DNA from: Pseudomonas agarici
Lineage (GTDB): Bacteria; Pseudomonadota; Gammaproteobacteria; Pseudomonadales; Pseudomonadaceae
Assembly: GCF_900109755.1 (NCBI RefSeq)
Contig: NZ_FOAR01000015.1
Coordinates: forward strand, 1-64,000
DNA length: 64,000 nt
Reading direction: 5' to 3'
Shown: positions 1 to 8,865 of the stretch, one piece after another
How the letters are laid out: every line of letters begins with the position of its first letter
How positions within the stretch are numbered: the first letter of the stretch is position 1
The notes under the pieces: model-generated
Databases searched by the model: none
The model's input: only the letters and a program-made list of their open reading frames with translations
Told to the model about the DNA's origin: nothing
Program-made: the position numbers and the translations under genes

Positions 1-124
1 AGTTGAACGGTTGGCTCAGGCCCTCGGTGCCCTGAAAGGTGAGGACGTCGAGCAAGGCGTCAACCCCGTAAACGCTGAGTGTGTGCCGGCTATGGTCGAA
101 GATCGGGCGCGGTGGGTTGAGCAT
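1..124 (-). CDS. vgrG: Type VI secretion tip protein VgrG, N-terminal fragment
   Basis: The first 41 codons of a leftward gene cut by the window edge. The peptide begins MLNPPRPIFDHSRHTL and continues to a GLSQPFN segment, which resembles the start of VgrG spike proteins, where a short beta-strand lead-in is followed by LSQPF. A good ribosome site (CTGGAGG, about 6 bases from the ATG) supports the start. VgrG trimers form the puncturing tip of the type VI secretion needle. Only the N-terminus is visible, so the family call rests on a short match. It marks the left border of the catabolic region. Confidence 0.7.
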   Translation of the reverse strand, partial: MLNPPRPIFDHSRHTLSVYGVDALLDVLTFQGTEGLSQPFN

Positions 125-705
125 GTTCAGGCCTCCAGGGCGAAGGGGTCAGTGAGAAGCCAAGAAAGTAATATCTTGCTTATCGCCATCGACCTGGGTC
201 GGCGCCCGCCATTTGAGGCGTGATGCCCGGTGTCTGGATTTACCGGGATTGAAGACGTTGAAATATGCGAATGAAGTTTGTGCCATGGGCCTACTTCCTT
301 GTTCTGGGTGTCTCGGCGTAGGTTGCCGAAGACGAAATTTTTATTGTTGTTTTTTGCCCGACTAAGGCAGGCTTGGGCGCGCTGGCAGGGCAACTCAAAG
401 CGCAATAAATCCGCGCCATGCCGAGTCAGGCAAATTTAAATTGAGGTAGACGCTAACAAAGCAGAAAAGGAATGACTGTAAGATCCATCCCAAAAACAAT
501 TCGGAATGTTCCCCAAAGTCTCTCAACAAGGCTGGCTGGAAGCATTCTGGGATTGTCGCCCGTAAGCGCTACGCAGGAGCGGAGGGAAGCCTGCCGAGCG
601 TTGCGCGCCTTGAGGCCGGCTCAAATAAGCTTGATCGGATCTTCACAGATGATAAATTTCATCTATGTACATGAGATAGTTAGATTGAGCTAATTCCGAC
701 TCGTG
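125..705. other. Intergenic stretch without a recognisable gene
   Basis: About 580 bases between the vgrG start and the 3' end of the first AhpD-like gene. Short open frames exist on both strands, but none has a convincing ribosome site or a recognisable product. It must hold the vgrG promoter, which I cannot place. Nothing else is supported. Confidence 0.5.
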
Positions 706-1251
706 TCAGTTCGGGCCCAACACATCCACCTTGGGAAAATCAATCTTTGTATCGAAGACATTATTGATGTAGTTGGTAAACATATATTGAACACTTAAAC
801 CGATAATATTCAATATTTCCTCATCGCTGAAGCCTGCTTCGCGAATGAGTATGAGTTCTGCTTCGGTAACGTGCCCACGCGTGGTGACAAGTTGTTTGAC
901 AAACCGCCCCACTGCCGCCATTTTTCGGTCGTTGGACATACCTCGTCGGGCAAGCAATAAATCACTCGGGTACATTTTTCCAAAATTCATACCCATATAG
1001 GTATGTGTCGCCAGGCAATACAGGCATGTATTTACCTCAGACACCGCGAGCGCTACATGGGCGCGAAGCCTCGCATCGAAGCTGTCGTCCAGCGACTGCT
1101 GCATTTTGTCCAAGGCTGTAAGCGTGCTGGGTGAGAGTGATGTCAAACGCAATACATTAGGTACAAACCCCAGTTTTTTGTAAACAGTATCAAACGTAGG
1201 ACGCACTTCCTCCTTGGCGCTGTCTCGTGTGGGAATTATAGTGCGGGTCAT
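706..1251 (-). CDS. AhpD-like / carboxymuconolactone decarboxylase family protein, copy 1
   Basis: A 181-residue all-helical protein of the CMD/AhpD superfamily. It has the C-x-x-C pair and following His of the AhpD active site (CLYCLATH), which in AhpD proteins carries out peroxidase or disulfide chemistry. A GAGG ribosome site lies 7 bases before the ATG. It follows a paralogue by 91 bases and shares the C-terminal pattern FTNYINNVFDT with it. A LysR gene diverges from the pair and probably controls both. Likely a peroxidase-related protein protecting cells during aromatic oxidation; the real substrate is unknown. Confidence 0.8.
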   Translation of the reverse strand: MTRTIIPTRDSAKEEVRPTFDTVYKKLGFVPNVLRLTSLSPSTLTALDKMQQSLDDSFDARLRAHVALAVSEVNTCLYCLATHTYMGMNFGKMYPSDLLLARRGMSNDRKMAAVGRFVKQLVTTRGHVTEAELILIREAGFSDEEILNIIGLSVQYMFTNYINNVFDTKIDFPKVDVLGPN

Positions 1252-1342
1252 GACTGCACCTCAATAGGATGTTTGGCAGTAACGGTTCAAGAGCGGTGTA
1301 CTGACACTATCGCAGCTACGCCTTAAATGATTCATAAAACGC

Positions 1343-1879
1343 TTAGGCCAACGTATCCGTCGGAAAATCAATGTCGGTATCGAATACGTTATTGATGTAA
1401 TTAGTAAAGCTGAATTGTATTACCAGGCCAATGACTTCGATAATTTCCGCATCGGAGTATCCTGCCTTTCGTACACGATCAATCTCGTCCTCACTGACGT
1501 GACCGCGCATTTCCGCAACTTTTGCAGCGAACTGAATAATAGTCTGAATTTTCGGATTGCTCGATTGCCCCTTTCGTGCAAGCGCCATTTCTTCCGGACT
1601 GTCTTTCGCCAGGTTTAGTCCAACAAAGGTATGAGCAGCTACACAGTAATGACACCTGTTGACCTCTGAAACAACAAGTGCGATTCGCTCACGTGTCTTC
1701 AAATCCAATGCTTTCATCAACGGAGTTTGCATTCCCACCAACGCCGCGAGGGTTTTCGGACTCATTGCAGTGAGCCGATACAGATTGGGGAAAAAACCAA
1801 GGCGCTTTCCTATCGCATCCAAGGCTGCGTGCGTTTCTGGCGGTGTGTTTTCCCGGCTCGGAATTTCGACGCGTGACAT
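1343..1879 (-). CDS. AhpD-like / carboxymuconolactone decarboxylase family protein, copy 2
   Basis: A 178-residue paralogue of the next gene downstream. It carries CHYCVAAH, the AhpD-type C-x-x-C-x3-H active site, and ends with the same FTNYINNVFDT pattern, so the two probably arose by tandem duplication and may form a hetero-oligomer. The start has an AGGTGG ribosome site 6-7 bases away. It is the first gene of a two-gene leftward unit that diverges from a LysR regulator. A redox or peroxidase role is inferred from the cysteine pair; a decarboxylase role is less likely. Confidence 0.8.
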   Translation of the reverse strand: MSRVEIPSRENTPPETHAALDAIGKRLGFFPNLYRLTAMSPKTLAALVGMQTPLMKALDLKTRERIALVVSEVNRCHYCVAAHTFVGLNLAKDSPEEMALARKGQSSNPKIQTIIQFAAKVAEMRGHVSEDEIDRVRKAGYSDAEIIEVIGLVIQFSFTNYINNVFDTDIDFPTDTLA

Positions 1880-2218
1880 GTTTTTCCACCTGTAAGAGAT
1901 ATGTATTGTCGGTTCAGTCTATCGACTTGAGAGCGCAGTGATAACCAGAAAATTTCAAGAAGAACCATTTCAAAAAATGAGAACAGAAGTCAATTGACGA
2001 GAGTGACGTGTACCACGCACCATAGCAGCCAGGCACCACCATTCACGCTAAAAATCAACCGTATAATTAAACAAAGAAAACCCTCAAAAATGCCTGAATC
2101 AAGACACATGATTATCCCGTATTTTGCATAGCCGGAACCACACCTTTACCTGCGCAAAAGTGACTGGTAGGTTATCAATCAGTGCCAAAATGCGTGCTTT
2201 TCTGAGAGGATTAACAAA
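1880..2218. other. Divergent control region between AhpD-like genes and lysR
   Basis: A 339-base AT-rich gap between two divergent starts, so it should contain both promoters and the LysR operator. A direct repeat ATTTCAA occurs at 1952-1958 and 1967-1973, 15 bases apart. I could not assign a -35/-10 pair or a LysR T-N11-A site with confidence. No gene is seen. Confidence 0.5.
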
Positions 2219-3181
2219 ATGGATCGTCTTGAAGCGATGGCCATCCTGGTAGCTACAGTGGAAGCCGGGAGCTTTTCTGCTGCAAGTCGCAAGCTCTCCG
2301 TTCCGCTGCCAACCGTCAGTCGAAAACTCGCGGCTTTAGAGGAGCATTTGGGGGTTCGGCTATTGATGCGTTCTACTCGTAGCTTGACGCTGACTGAAGC
2401 AGGATTGACCTATCTTCAATCTTGTAAGCAAATTCTCGATCAGGTGACCGAAGCAGAGCGCTCTGCCTCCGGTGAATACACGACACCTCGAGGTGAGTTG
2501 GTTGTAACTGCACCTGTCGTCTTTGGACGCCTTCATCTCCTACCCATCATTAACGATTTCTTGGCCTCGTTTCCGCAAATTAATATCCGATTGATATTAT
2601 CCGACAAGACGATGCATCTTGTGGATGATCATATCGACGCCGCTGTACGAGTCGGTAGATTACCGGATAGCGGCATGATGGCCACCCAGGTTGGAACTGT
2701 CTGTCGGGTGGTTTGCGCGAGCCCGGAATACCTGGCCAGCCACGGAAAGCCCACGCATCCTAATGATCTCATAGAGCATTCATGCGTCAATTTCGAAGGA
2801 TTGCCTTCAGGTGCTTTGTGGACTTTCGCGCCTGCTGCAACGCCGGCAAATATACTGACTGTAATGGTGAAACCTCGCCTTTCAGTCAACACCGCTGAAG
2901 CCGCTATTGATGCTGCCATTGCGAATGTGGGGCTAACTCATGTTTTGTCATATCAGATTTCCCATGCGGTCGAACAACAAAAATTGCGCTTAGTCCTTCG
3001 TGAATTCGAACCCACGCCTATACCCGTTCATTTAGTTCACGCCGGTCAAATACCATTACCGGTAAAAACTCGCAGCTTTTTTGACTTCGTTGTACCGCGC
3101 TTAAGGTCAGTCTTGCTCGGCGATAAAGATAGATTGCGAGCAGGAATGAATACCCTTGTACCCGAATACCCAGACTTATAA
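2219..3181 (+). CDS. LysR family transcriptional regulator
   Basis: A 320-residue LTTR. The N-terminal winged helix-turn-helix covers about residues 1-60 (AASRKLSVPLPTVSRKLAAL, then the wing at LTLTEAG). A substrate-binding-like effector domain follows from about residue 90. Its close resemblance to the single-copy-effector LysR group (opening MDRLEAMAILVATVEAGSFS) is typical of proteobacterial regulators next to oxidoreductase genes. An AGAGG lies 9 bases before the ATG. It diverges from the two AhpD-like genes, its most likely targets. The inducer is unknown. Confidence 0.88.
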   Translation: MDRLEAMAILVATVEAGSFSAASRKLSVPLPTVSRKLAALEEHLGVRLLMRSTRSLTLTEAGLTYLQSCKQILDQVTEAERSASGEYTTPRGELVVTAPVVFGRLHLLPIINDFLASFPQINIRLILSDKTMHLVDDHIDAAVRVGRLPDSGMMATQVGTVCRVVCASPEYLASHGKPTHPNDLIEHSCVNFEGLPSGALWTFAPAATPANILTVMVKPRLSVNTAEAAIDAAIANVGLTHVLSYQISHAVEQQKLRLVLREFEPTPIPVHLVHAGQIPLPVKTRSFFDFVVPRLRSVLLGDKDRLRAGMNTLVPEYPDL

Positions 3182-3381
3182 TTATTCAAGTGTCGACAAC
3201 CAATGACTCCAATATAGAATATGCCCCCTATCAGGTCATGCTTCCTTTTATACAGTCGGGTACCTGTAAGAGTTGAAAACTCTGAATATCCCACCGTATA
3301 AGCTTCCCTATCCGATTTGGCTAGGCACTCTTGGAAAAAAACTTTTTAGAGATTTCTCACACCAATGCAGATGATAATAAC

Positions 3382-3419
3382 AAGGGCACTAACAGCGCAT
3401 TCCGCCAGCGAGCGCCCTT
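3382..3419 (-). terminator. Possible terminator after the outer-membrane protein gene
   Basis: Arms 3382-3390 and 3411-3419 pair over nine positions with one G-U wobble (AAGGGCACT / AGCGCCCTT on the plus strand). They sit about 20 bases beyond the stop codon at 3437. The loop is about 20 bases and the following T-rich stretch is weak, so the call is tentative. Confidence 0.35.
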
Positions 3420-3436
3420 ATCAATCGAACGACTCT

Positions 3437-4348
3437 TTAAAAAGGAATTGACAATTTCAACCAATAGGCATCGCCTTCCGCCCTATTTCGCACTTGAGAT
3501 TCTTTCTGCCATTTGGCTGTCAGAAACCATCCTTTATTACTCATGTATTTCACGGAAGGACCGATTGCGAATGCCCTGCCCTTATTGTCTTTTATACGAT
3601 CACCATGCTGCCGATCGTCCGTGGTTTGATGATAAATGTAACCGCCTACACCCACCACCCAACCATTACCGAGCCCCCAACCTACCGCATAGTCTGTGTG
3701 CAATTCCTGGCCCGAGCGATAATCGGTATCTTTATTGCGCAGGTTGAAGTCATACATCGTTTTGGCATCTATGTTCAGTCCGTTCGGGTCGACGTAAGAC
3801 ACCGCTAGAACAGGTTCGATCACCCAATAATTACGCCCGATGTTGGCCAAATCATTCTTGTCGTATTCACCCGTGGGGGCGATAAAGTCCAAGGCCAGAA
3901 TGCTGTGCAGTTTTTCACTGTGATGGAAACCAAGTGCGGGACCAAAGAACACATCGGCCAAACCTTGTTTGGTTTGTGATTGGCCATTGATCTTTACTTT
4001 CAAATCAGCCGCCGGAATGATCGTGTGAAAAGCCAGGTTCCCTCCGAACACTTGCTGCTCGGTTACCCAGATCATCCGCAGCGCAATGACATTGGCCCGC
4101 ACGTTGAAATCAATCGGCACCTTATTACCACGGTTGTCTCGCAGTGAGTCAGCCTCGTAGTGATTGGCGAAAAACTGCGAATAGATGCCCGGCGGCGGTA
4201 ACGCCCCTGACATATAGTTTTCAGAGCCCATGGGGTAGGAGGATCCGCCGGTCTCGGTGGCCTCTACCCCAATGCTGGTGGCAGCTAACAAGCTCAAAAC
4301 GGCATTATACAGATGACGAACGTGAGCTGATTTTGTTAACGCTTTCAT
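3437..4348 (-). CDS. Outer-membrane protein of the phenol meta-pathway type (COG4313, SphA-like)
   Basis: A 303-residue protein with an N-terminal signal-like segment (hydrophobic run NAVLSLLAATSIGVEA) and a body rich in alternating beta-strand patterns. It ends in an aromatic residue (WLKLSIPF), as outer-membrane barrels do. The family is known from aromatic and terpene degradation loci and is thought to help hydrophobic substrates cross the outer membrane. It lies 90 bases downstream of dmpP on the same strand, so it is probably the last gene of the phenol hydroxylase operon or a closely linked unit. It stands where ferredoxin and ring-cleavage genes sit in the classical dmp operon. Confidence 0.8.
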   Translation of the reverse strand: MKALTKSAHVRHLYNAVLSLLAATSIGVEATETGGSSYPMGSENYMSGALPPPGIYSQFFANHYEADSLRDNRGNKVPIDFNVRANVIALRMIWVTEQQVFGGNLAFHTIIPAADLKVKINGQSQTKQGLADVFFGPALGFHHSEKLHSILALDFIAPTGEYDKNDLANIGRNYWVIEPVLAVSYVDPNGLNIDAKTMYDFNLRNKDTDYRSGQELHTDYAVGWGLGNGWVVGVGGYIYHQTTDDRQHGDRIKDNKGRAFAIGPSVKYMSNKGWFLTAKWQKESQVRNRAEGDAYWLKLSIPF

Positions 4349-4388
4349 AGTCGATGATCTTTTGTTGTTTTTATAGTCAGCCGAGCAC

Positions 4389-4413
4389 TTGCTGATCGTT
4401 GTGAGATCAGCAA
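4389..4413. repeat. Inverted repeat between dmpP and the porin gene
   Basis: Perfect 9-base arms TTGCTGATC (4389-4397) and GATCAGCAA (4405-4413) with a 7-base loop. There is no T-run on either side, so it is more likely an mRNA processing or stability hairpin, or a protein site, than an intrinsic terminator. Confidence 0.45.
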
Positions 4414-4438
4414 AGTGGGCATCTTTACTACGGTGAAA

Positions 4439-5500
4439 TCAGATTTTTTTGAACAGCGCCGACCTTGTACTTTCGCTAGCGCCATCCGCCGCGCTATAGA
4501 AACGCTCCATGAAAATGTCCCGCTCGAACAACCGCCCCTGCATCAGGCAGGTGATGGCCGAATCAATCATCACAGGCGGTCCGCACAGATAAGCCTTGCG
4601 GCTGCTGAAACGGCCTTCGAAATACTGCTTCGCGGCGTCATGCACATACCCCTTGAATCCTTGCCACTCCGGATCATCCGCTGCCTGGCTCAGAGCAGGC
4701 ACATAGATGAAGTTGTCATGGGCACGCGCCAACGCCTCAAACAGCTCGCGGTTATAGAGCTCAGCTCGATTGCGCGCGCCTTGGAACAGCACAATCTGGC
4801 GACTGTCACCGGACTCCAAAAGATCGAGAATCATCGACTGAGGACTCGACAAACCCGAGCCGCCGGCGATGAAAATCAAATCGCCGCTTTGTGAGGTACG
4901 CACAAAAAACTGGCCGTAGGGACCGGACAATTCCACCGCGTCGCCCACTTGAAGTTCATCATGAATCATGGTCGTGGCCAGGCCACCGTCTACACGGCGC
5001 ACATGCAGTTCCACTTCATCCGCACGGCTGGGCGTGTTGGCCAGGGAAAATGCTCGCGTCCCTTCAATTCCCGGTAGTTGCAGGTTGATGTACTGACCGG
5101 CCTGAAATGCCATGGGTCGGTCGAGCTTCAGGTGGACGCCTTTGATGGTGGGCGACAGGTCGACAAGCTGGGTGACAACAGCTTGATAGTCCTCGACAGG
5201 GTGCCCGAGAAAGTCCGGATCAGCGTCGATATCCGCTTCGATCACCATATCGCTCAGAGGCATTGCACAACAGGCGAGAATCTTGCCTTCATCCCTCTCC
5301 ATATCCATCAAGGCGAATGACGAAGCCGCCCCCACATCCGCATCACCTTCGAGCACCTGAACCTTACAGGTGGCGCAGGTACCGTGGCCACAGGCGAATG
5401 GCAGCCAAACACCCTGGCGCAATGCCGCCTGCAGGATGGTCTGGCCCTCCTCTACCTCGATTTGCTCGCCGGTGGGCTCGATGGTTACTTGGTAGCTCAT
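4439..5500 (-). CDS. dmpP: Phenol hydroxylase reductase component P5
   Basis: A 353-residue electron-transfer flavoprotein, the same length as DmpP. It passes electrons from NADH to the diiron oxygenase. A plant-type [2Fe-2S] domain lies at the N-terminus (CGHGTCATC, with the fourth Cys in ILACC). An FAD-binding domain with RAFSLANTPS follows, then an NAD domain with GGSGLSSP. The start with a GAGGAA ribosome site 7 bases away (MSYQVTIEP) is chosen over an upstream ATG that would overlap dmpO. It is the last of the six hydroxylase genes, following dmpO by 10 bases. Confidence 0.95.
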   Translation of the reverse strand: MSYQVTIEPTGEQIEVEEGQTILQAALRQGVWLPFACGHGTCATCKVQVLEGDADVGAASSFALMDMERDEGKILACCAMPLSDMVIEADIDADPDFLGHPVEDYQAVVTQLVDLSPTIKGVHLKLDRPMAFQAGQYINLQLPGIEGTRAFSLANTPSRADEVELHVRRVDGGLATTMIHDELQVGDAVELSGPYGQFFVRTSQSGDLIFIAGGSGLSSPQSMILDLLESGDSRQIVLFQGARNRAELYNRELFEALARAHDNFIYVPALSQAADDPEWQGFKGYVHDAAKQYFEGRFSSRKAYLCGPPVMIDSAITCLMQGRLFERDIFMERFYSAADGASESTRSALFKKI

Positions 5501-5510
5501 TACCGGTTCC

Positions 5511-5870
5511 TCAGTTGAAAGTGCCGGCAATGCCGTTCAAGCCTGGTGTATTCATATGCAACAGACTTTTATGGTCTATGCCGTTATCGATCAGGCTGGC
5601 CGCGTAGTCCGGGGTGAAGGGCTGATCGTTCAATCGCCACAGCACTTGGCTAAAGTCGACGCGAGAGGCGTCCGGATGTTGCGAAATAGACGCTTTTACA
5701 ACCTGGTCGACGAACGCTCCGAATGGCATGCTCGGTGGTAGCGGAAAGGTAAAGGGCGCGCAAAACATCAGGTGCTTTTCCCAGCACAGGTAGACGAGTT
5801 GCAGGCCATTGAAGTTGCTCTGGCTATCCAGAGGTTGGGCGCTATAGGTACCAATGGCAGTCACGGGCAT
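5511..5870 (-). CDS. dmpO: Phenol hydroxylase gamma subunit P4
   Basis: A 119-residue protein matching DmpO in length and position. It is the small subunit of the (alpha-beta-gamma)2 oxygenase and caps the large subunit. The start MPVTAIGTYSAQ has an AAAGGA site 7 bases upstream and fits the family; a longer reading frame opening MSAPACKL lacks support. No metal-binding motif is expected. It sits between dmpN (73 bases upstream) and dmpP (10 bases downstream), as in the dmp, mph and aph operons. Confidence 0.92.
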   Translation of the reverse strand: MPVTAIGTYSAQPLDSQSNFNGLQLVYLCWEKHLMFCAPFTFPLPPSMPFGAFVDQVVKASISQHPDASRVDFSQVLWRLNDQPFTPDYAASLIDNGIDHKSLLHMNTPGLNGIAGTFN

Positions 5871-5943
5871 GATTTTGTCCTTTTTCTTGTCAGATAATTT
5901 GCAAGCGGGCGCGGACACCCGCTTCTTCGTTCAGCCTCTGACC

Positions 5944-7500
5944 TCAACCGGTCTTGCGCAGCGTCGGGTCAGCCGGCGTAGCCGGCGCGCTGTTGCGATC
6001 ATTCGGGTGCCAGTCCTGCCAACGCCGATGCTCGGTGGAGCCCAGGTATTCGAAGTTGTCTTGGCCCGGCTCGATGTTGTAGTACTCACTGACAATCGTC
6101 TCGACATCCGCACCGCCGCAGTTGCCCTGGAGAATCTGGTGCACGGGCAGCCAGGCCTGGATGTACTTCGTGGGTTCGTACTCAAAAATGTCGCAGCACC
6201 CCTGAGAGCAGAAGTGATAACGCTCGCCCTCGTGCTCAGCGCTGCGATGACTCAAGGTTGTCGACTCGTCGGGCTCAGTGAACGACAGCGGGATCTGACA
6301 GATCTGGCAGAGCATCGGCAGCGTCGGGTTGTAGAAACGCTCACCCTTTTCTTGCAGCGCACGCCAGTGTTCGAAGCGTGGCCGGTAGATTTTGTCGAAG
6401 GTGTCTGGATACTTGGAAGACAACCAATCCAACTCCTCGTCGGTCGGCATCCAGGTGTGGAAGTTGGTGGCCTGGCTGTACTGGTAGAAGATCGACCACG
6501 CCTGATGGCTGATGTGATCCTTACCAATGTTGGCTTCTTCGACATGCTTTGGCGGACGGATGCCATAACGCTCCAGATCCTTGAACAGCGCACCGCCGGC
6601 CTCTTCGAAGTACACACCCCAAGCTTCGGACCAAGACATGACTTTGTTGGGCAGCATGTAGTCCATCATCATGCCGACCAGGGTCAACAGGCGGTAACCG
6701 CGCCAGAACCACTTGTCGATCCACCGCTGGATGATCGGCACGTTGTCCTCATGCTGTTCCAGCAAGAACTTGATCACTTCAAGACCGAGGGTCATATGGC
6801 GGGCTTCGTCGGACTGTGCCGAGAAACCGAAGGTGACCGTGGCCATGTCGCCGTTGAACGCAGCACCCGACATGAAGGGTACGAACAACAGGTTGGTCAG
6901 CACGTATTCGAAGGAGAACGAAATCGCTGTGAGGAACTCGAACGGGCCGGCCGTGCGCGCGTCTTCGAAGAACGACTTGGGCACCGAGAGGAACCAGACA
7001 CGGTCATGCATATGGGCAAAATCATGCAAGCCATTGAAGTGTTTGTTGTAGTGACTCATGGCATGAATCTGCGTCTGCACGTGACGCAGTTCGTCGATAG
7101 CCTGCATCTGACAAGCGATGCGCGCACCGGCGCCGCTGAATTGCCTCCCGACCCGGGCGAAACCTTGATAGGCCTGGTATTCCAATGGCGTTACGCCCGA
7201 CAGGAACAGCTTCAGCGCGTTGACATAACGGGCGTCCGAGAGGGTGGTATGGCCGTTGTTTTGCGAGAATGCATCGAATATCGCGTAGAGCTTTTTCTCT
7301 TTTTCAGCCTGGTATTTCCAATAGGTATCCATGGTCAGACGAAACGGGTCTTCCCACTTGTCCCAGTCAGTAATCTTGATCCCTTCGAAACGCTCGTGTG
7401 GATAGATGTCCTCGTGGGTCTGGTAGCTCGGCTCCCAGTCCAGGTCACGAGTCATGCAGCGATACTTTTCTTTGGCATTGAGGCGTTTTTTCACGGCCAT
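5944..7500 (-). CDS. dmpN: Phenol hydroxylase alpha (diiron) subunit P3
   Basis: A 518-residue catalytic subunit that inserts one oxygen atom into phenol to give catechol. All six carboxylate-bridged diiron ligands are visible at the family positions: Glu107, Glu137 and His140 (DELRH), Glu198, Glu232 and His235 (DEARH). The C-terminal quarter carries a YHS-like zinc segment (LCQIC, then HFCSQGC). Length and ligand spacing are those of DmpN, so the enzyme looks intact. A long open frame runs antisense to it but reflects GC-rich codon use only. Confidence 0.96.
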   Translation of the reverse strand: MAVKKRLNAKEKYRCMTRDLDWEPSYQTHEDIYPHERFEGIKITDWDKWEDPFRLTMDTYWKYQAEKEKKLYAIFDAFSQNNGHTTLSDARYVNALKLFLSGVTPLEYQAYQGFARVGRQFSGAGARIACQMQAIDELRHVQTQIHAMSHYNKHFNGLHDFAHMHDRVWFLSVPKSFFEDARTAGPFEFLTAISFSFEYVLTNLLFVPFMSGAAFNGDMATVTFGFSAQSDEARHMTLGLEVIKFLLEQHEDNVPIIQRWIDKWFWRGYRLLTLVGMMMDYMLPNKVMSWSEAWGVYFEEAGGALFKDLERYGIRPPKHVEEANIGKDHISHQAWSIFYQYSQATNFHTWMPTDEELDWLSSKYPDTFDKIYRPRFEHWRALQEKGERFYNPTLPMLCQICQIPLSFTEPDESTTLSHRSAEHEGERYHFCSQGCCDIFEYEPTKYIQAWLPVHQILQGNCGGADVETIVSEYYNIEPGQDNFEYLGSTEHRRWQDWHPNDRNSAPATPADPTLRKTG

Positions 7501-7556
7501 GATGATTCTCCGGAATTCTTGTTATCGATCAAACGCGCACGGCAGGCTGATGGCGC

Positions 7557-7829
7557 TCAGCTGTTCCAGTGCAGGGAAAAACTGTCGTCTTCTTCCTCGA
7601 CGTTGCCGCCCAGGGTGATCACGTACATCAGCATTTCCTGGATGTCCCACGGGCTGCCGGTGATCTGTTCCACGGTTTCGCGACGAATGTCCAGGCGTCC
7701 CGGCGCCTCGATGCGAATCATCGAAGGCTGATGCTGGATGTCGGCGTGTGGATTGTCTGTCCTGATGGCTTCGACGATTGAACGCGCGTAATCAGTGTCT
7801 TGCAGGTTGATGTAAACGAGGGAGGTCAT
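7557..7829 (-). CDS. dmpM: Phenol hydroxylase regulatory (coupling) protein P2
   Basis: A 90-residue cofactor-free effector protein of the MmoB/DmpM family, the same length as DmpM. It binds the oxygenase and gates substrate and oxygen access. The start MTSLVYINLQDTD overlaps the dmpL stop codon by 4 bases (ATGA), which argues for translational coupling and against an upstream in-frame start. The central segment SMIRIEAPGRLDIRRET matches the family core. Confidence 0.95.
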   Translation of the reverse strand: MTSLVYINLQDTDYARSIVEAIRTDNPHADIQHQPSMIRIEAPGRLDIRRETVEQITGSPWDIQEMLMYVITLGGNVEEEDDSFSLHWNS

Positions 7830-8821
7830 GGGTTCACTCCGGTCAAGCCGATTTTTTTCAGTCGGGTGGCGAACTCGCCGCACACCGCATCCAACGCGGA
7901 CTCATTCAGGCCAAGACCGGCCAGTGGGCGCAACGCCTCGACGGAACGCTGGCTCCAGCGGTCGATCCAGCTTTCCACCAGGGCCTTGTTTGCGGCGCTC
8001 TCGTTGATCACTGTCTTGAGCAGCGCATCGACCCAACGTTGGCTCTCGGCGAACCACAGGCGCATGAACTCAGTCAGCATGCCGACCTGACCGGCGCCGT
8101 TAGCGCTCAGTTGCTCGTCGAGTTTGTTGAACAACAGCGGATACACCAGGCCATCGCTGACCACATTTTGCGCCACGGTCAATTCGAACCAGTCACGTAT
8201 GACCAAGGTGTCTTCGACGTAGCGACGCATTCCCTGCCAGGCAGAATCGTTCAGCCACAGCTGCTTGGCTTGAGCGAGAATCTGCACATCGCCGCCATCG
8301 AGCATCAGCCCTATGCGCGAGAGATATTGAGCAATGCCTAGCCGGTCCATGGCTTGGAACATGTGCATCTGAGTGACGCTGGTGCCGAAGCCGTCGGCGG
8401 CAATATTGCTGTTGTTCATGTTCGCACCCAACTCCGCATGACGAAGAGGCAGCAACAGCGTACTGATCAACTGGATATTTTCAGCCGACAAGCCACCGAG
8501 CATGTCGCGCTTCTCACAGAAAGAGTAATCGTGCTCGGCGTTCTCCTGCATCTTGGCTCGTGCCTGGACATAGGCGCCGTAGTAATACTGACGTGGATCG
8601 CTGACCGCGTACCAGTCGGCCATGACCACGGCGGTACGCGTGGCATCGTTAAGCAATTTGTCGGGCTGCCAGAGCGGCCGATAATGGAAGTTGGTCGCTG
8701 ATTCGATATCGAAGCTGGCTTCCTGATAACGGCTGGCAACTTTGTCGCCAAACCGGCGGCGAGTGTGGCTGAACGTGTTGCGGATCGTCTCGACGGTCGT
8801 CGTCTTGATCTCGACACTCAT
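7826..8821 (-). CDS. dmpL: Phenol hydroxylase beta subunit P1
   Basis: A 331-residue protein, exactly the DmpL length. It belongs to the ferritin-like fold of the diiron oxygenase but lacks the metal ligands, and acts as the beta subunit holding the alpha subunit in the dimer. The reading frame is intact. It follows dmpK by 44 bases and overlaps dmpM by 4 bases. Confidence 0.94.
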   Translation of the reverse strand: MSVEIKTTTVETIRNTFSHTRRRFGDKVASRYQEASFDIESATNFHYRPLWQPDKLLNDATRTAVVMADWYAVSDPRQYYYGAYVQARAKMQENAEHDYSFCEKRDMLGGLSAENIQLISTLLLPLRHAELGANMNNSNIAADGFGTSVTQMHMFQAMDRLGIAQYLSRIGLMLDGGDVQILAQAKQLWLNDSAWQGMRRYVEDTLVIRDWFELTVAQNVVSDGLVYPLLFNKLDEQLSANGAGQVGMLTEFMRLWFAESQRWVDALLKTVINESAANKALVESWIDRWSQRSVEALRPLAGLGLNESALDAVCGEFATRLKKIGLTGVNP

Positions 8822-8865
8822 GGAGTGATCTCCTGTAGTTGTTGTTTTATGCAGGGAAGGACGGC

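Noticed and set aside
127..693. Short open frames between vgrG and the first AhpD-like gene
   Set aside because: No ribosome site, no recognisable product and no sensible position in an operon.
5854..7731. A 625-codon open frame antisense to dmpN
   Set aside because: It lies wholly opposite intact dmpN with all diiron ligands, has no family resemblance and no ribosome site; it results from GC-rich codon use.
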